From positions 1 to 8,150 of the forward strand of contig JALTKC010000025.1 of the NCBI GenBank assembly GCA_027076245.1: a stretch of DNA of 8,150 nt, written 5' to 3'. The notes under the pieces were generated by a model, which saw only the letters and a list, made by a program, of their open reading frames with translations, searched no databases and was not told the DNA's origin. Position numbers and translations under genes: made by a program. Below, piece after piece: positions 6,640 through 8,150 of this stretch. The stretch is from Gammaproteobacteria bacterium (lineage in GTDB: Bacteria; Pseudomonadota; Gammaproteobacteria; GRL18). Positions within the stretch are counted from its first letter, which is position 1. Each line of letters starts with the position of its first letter.

Positions 6640-7965
6640 GTGCAGAGTGTTGAACAGGTCATTTATGGTCGATGGGTAATACCATTAGAAACTGAAACAG
6701 AGTCAGACAAAAGCGTTTTAGAATATTATGCTGTGGTAATTGATAACGGCATTATTGTTGATATTCTGTCAGCCGATAAATGCAGAAAAAAATACCAGGG
6801 AACTATTGAACATCATCTGAATACACATGCCCTGCTGCCCGGTTTTATAAATACCCATACCCATGCAGCCATGTCATTGATGCGTGGTATGGCGGATGAC
6901 CTGCCTTTAATGGACTGGCTGAACAACCATATCTGGCCAGCCGAGGCAAAATGCGTCAATTATAAATTTGTAAAACAGGGTACGGAACTGGCCATCGCTG
7001 AAATGCTGCGCGGTGGCACCACCACCTTCAATGATATGTACTTTTTCCCTGATGCAACCGCCAAAGCCGCAGAGCAGAGCGGTATTCGGGCATGTATCGG
7101 CCTGATAGTCATTGATTTTCCCTCTGCCTGGGCCAAAGACGGGGCTGAGTACCTGCACAAGGGACTGGAGCTGTATGAGCAGTATCGTCATCATCCTCTT
7201 ATCACCACAGCCTTTGCTCCCCATGCCCCCTATACGGTATCGGATGAACATTTAATTAAACTTAATGCTCTGGCAGAAGAACTGGAAATCCCTGTACATA
7301 TTCATCTGCATGAGACAAGCGATGAAATTCAGCAGTCTCTGAGCAATACCGCCCTACGCCCGATTAAACGACTGGAACAACTGAACCTGTTATCCCCCTC
7401 CCTGCTGGCTGTACATATGACTCAACTGGAAGAAGATGAATTTGAAGTGCTGCGGCGTTATGGGGTTAATGTGGTTTATTGCCCGCAATCCAATTTGAAA
7501 CTTGCCAGTGGTTTCTGTCCGGTCAGCCGATTGCTTGAGAATAATATCAATACCGCTCTGGGTACTGACGGTGCAGCCAGTAATAATGATCTGGATATGC
7601 TGGGCGAATTACAGTCTGCAGCTTTGCTGGCTAAAGCAGTGAGTGGTAACGCCGCCTCAGTACCAGCTTATACCGCTTTGCGCATGGCAACCTTAAACGG
7701 GGCAAAAGCTTTAGGTATTGATGCACTTACCGGCTCTCTGGTAAAAGGTAAGGCTGCGGATATTATTGCAATTGATCTGGATGCGATTGAAACCCAGCCG
7801 GTTTATCATCCTGTTTCACAGATTGTTTATTCGGCTTCAAGGGAACAGGTCAGTGATGTGTGGGTACAGGGGAGGCATTTGTTGAAGGGGCGGAAGTTGA
7901 TGACGATTGATGAGGAGACTGTGAAGCGGCAGGCTGGGGAATGGAAAAAGAGCGTTGAGCGTTGA
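6640..7965 (+). CDS. mtaD: 5-methylthioadenosine/S-adenosylhomocysteine deaminase (TRZ/ATZ-family amidohydrolase)
   Basis: This 441-residue (from the GTG) metal-dependent TIM-barrel amidohydrolase is predicted to deaminate methylthioadenosine to methylthioinosine, and possibly SAH to S-inosylhomocysteine. Seen, numbered from the GTG: metal ligands H73 and H75 in NTHTHA; GGTTTFNDMY (125-134); APHAPYTVSD (193-202); H222 and E225 in HIHLHET, matching His200/Glu203 of Thermotoga TM0936; H259 in AVHMT; D310 in GTDGAASNN. No signal peptide is visible, so it is cytoplasmic. The gene diverges from mtnA. In Pseudomonas aeruginosa the orthologous deaminase feeds methylthioinosine phosphorylase, whose product is the MtnA substrate. 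The last codons (SVER and the TGA) lie inside the heptanucleotide array. Related family members act on guanine or chlorinated triazines, so substrate assignment rests on family and neighbours. Confidence 0.93.
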   Translation: MQSVEQVIYGRWVIPLETETESDKSVLEYYAVVIDNGIIVDILSADKCRKKYQGTIEHHLNTHALLPGFINTHTHAAMSLMRGMADDLPLMDWLNNHIWPAEAKCVNYKFVKQGTELAIAEMLRGGTTTFNDMYFFPDATAKAAEQSGIRACIGLIVIDFPSAWAKDGAEYLHKGLELYEQYRHHPLITTAFAPHAPYTVSDEHLIKLNALAEELEIPVHIHLHETSDEIQQSLSNTALRPIKRLEQLNLLSPSLLAVHMTQLEEDEFEVLRRYGVNVVYCPQSNLKLASGFCPVSRLLENNINTALGTDGAASNNDLDMLGELQSAALLAKAVSGNAASVPAYTALRMATLNGAKALGIDALTGSLVKGKAADIIAIDLDAIETQPVYHPVSQIVYSASREQVSDVWVQGRHLLKGRKLMTIDEETVKRQAGEWKKSVER

Positions 7966-8047
7966 GCGTTGAGCGTTGAGCGTTGAGCGTTGAGTGTTGA
8001 GCGTTGAGCGTTGAGCGTTGAGCGTTGAGCGTTGAGCGTTGAGCGTT
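7950..8047 (+). repeat. Heptanucleotide tandem array, 14 x GAGCGTT
   Basis: Fourteen head-to-tail copies of GAGCGTT fill exactly 98 bases, followed by a partial GAG (8048-8050). Thirteen copies are identical; the seventh (7992-7998) is GAGTGTT, a single C-to-T change. The array begins four codons before the mtaD stop, provides the TGA, and fills most of the 135-base gap before ubiG. Because seven is not a multiple of three, TGA recurs in all three plus-strand frames every 21 bases. Read on the minus strand (AACGCTC) it has no stop in any frame. Near-perfect identity points to recent expansion by strand slippage. No spacers are present, so it is not a CRISPR. Confidence 0.99.
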
Positions 8048-8100
8048 GAGAAAGAGCTTAGAGGCTTGGAGTTGTTTTGTAAATATTGGATAATGGGTTT

Positions 8101-8150
8101 ATGAATAGTGTAAATGATATGTCTTCACAGGGGAATGTGGATCCGCAGGA
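8101..8150 (+). CDS. ubiG: UbiG, ubiquinone biosynthesis O-methyltransferase (N-terminus only; runs off the window)
   Basis: Sixteen codons are visible: MNSVNDMSSQGNVDPQ. The NVDPQ motif near the N-terminus is characteristic of UbiG, the SAM-dependent class I methyltransferase that carries out both O-methylations in ubiquinone synthesis. The SAM-binding domain lies outside the window. The gene follows mtaD on the same strand, as in Pseudomonas, 135 bases after its stop, and is probably read from the same transcript through the repeat array. The ATG at 8101 has only weak ribosome-site matches (GGA at 8088-8090, GGG at 8095-8097); the later in-frame ATG at 8119 has none. The call rests on a short motif plus gene order. 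Confidence 0.8.
   Translation, partial: MNSVNDMSSQGNVDPQ

Noticed and set aside
6907..7251. Minus-strand open frames opposite mtaD (114 and 66 codons)
   Set aside because: They are antisense to intact catalytic-domain sequence of mtaD and their products resemble no family I know.
7950..8047. The repeat array as a CRISPR or an integron/attachment site
   Set aside because: Units are seven bases long, contiguous and without spacers, and there are no cas genes, integrase or core-site inverted repeats nearby.

Overview
The window looks like chromosomal housekeeping DNA from a gammaproteobacterium outside the Enterobacterales. PheA, SerC, GyrA, MtnA, MtaD and UbiG are all recognisable. Their order (ubiG-mtaD <> mtnA-gyrA-serC-pheA) is the one I know from Pseudomonas, with a short ACT-domain SerA inserted between serC and pheA. 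Base composition is moderate, without the high-GC codon use of Pseudomonas, so a different lineage is likely. I cannot name the genus.

Layout. On the minus strand, reading leftwards: mtnA (6525-5455), a 232-base gap with a weak hairpin and a candidate gyrA promoter, gyrA (5222-2613), a 74-base gap with an imperfect hairpin, serC (2538-1456), serA (1440-274) and the 5' part of pheA (250 to the window edge). On the plus strand: mtaD (6640-7965), a 98-bp array of 14 heptanucleotide repeats that supplies the mtaD stop codon, and the first 50 bases of ubiG (from 8101). The two groups diverge from a 114-base AT-rich region (6526-6639) whose opposing -10 elements appear to overlap. Coding density is high and no gap reaches 300 bases. 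I see no tRNA, rRNA, CRISPR, insertion sequence or phage gene.

How the genes work together. SerA and SerC are the first two enzymes of serine synthesis. They are followed by PheA, the entry to phenylalanine synthesis, in a tight run with 15- and 23-base gaps. MtaD and MtnA belong to methionine salvage: deamination of methylthioadenosine, then isomerisation of methylthioribose-1-phosphate after a phosphorolysis step encoded elsewhere. UbiG is a SAM-dependent O-methyltransferase of ubiquinone synthesis; the SAH it releases is a possible second substrate for MtaD. GyrA is the DNA gyrase A subunit.

No new multi-gene system is visible. The least ordinary element is the (GAGCGTT)14 array at the mtaD/ubiG junction, which lies inside a strongly G-over-C-skewed stretch starting near 7861. 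Secondary points are the overlapping divergent promoters, a hairpin that would hide a Shine-Dalgarno-like sequence just inside gyrA, and several start codons that differ from the longest open frames.
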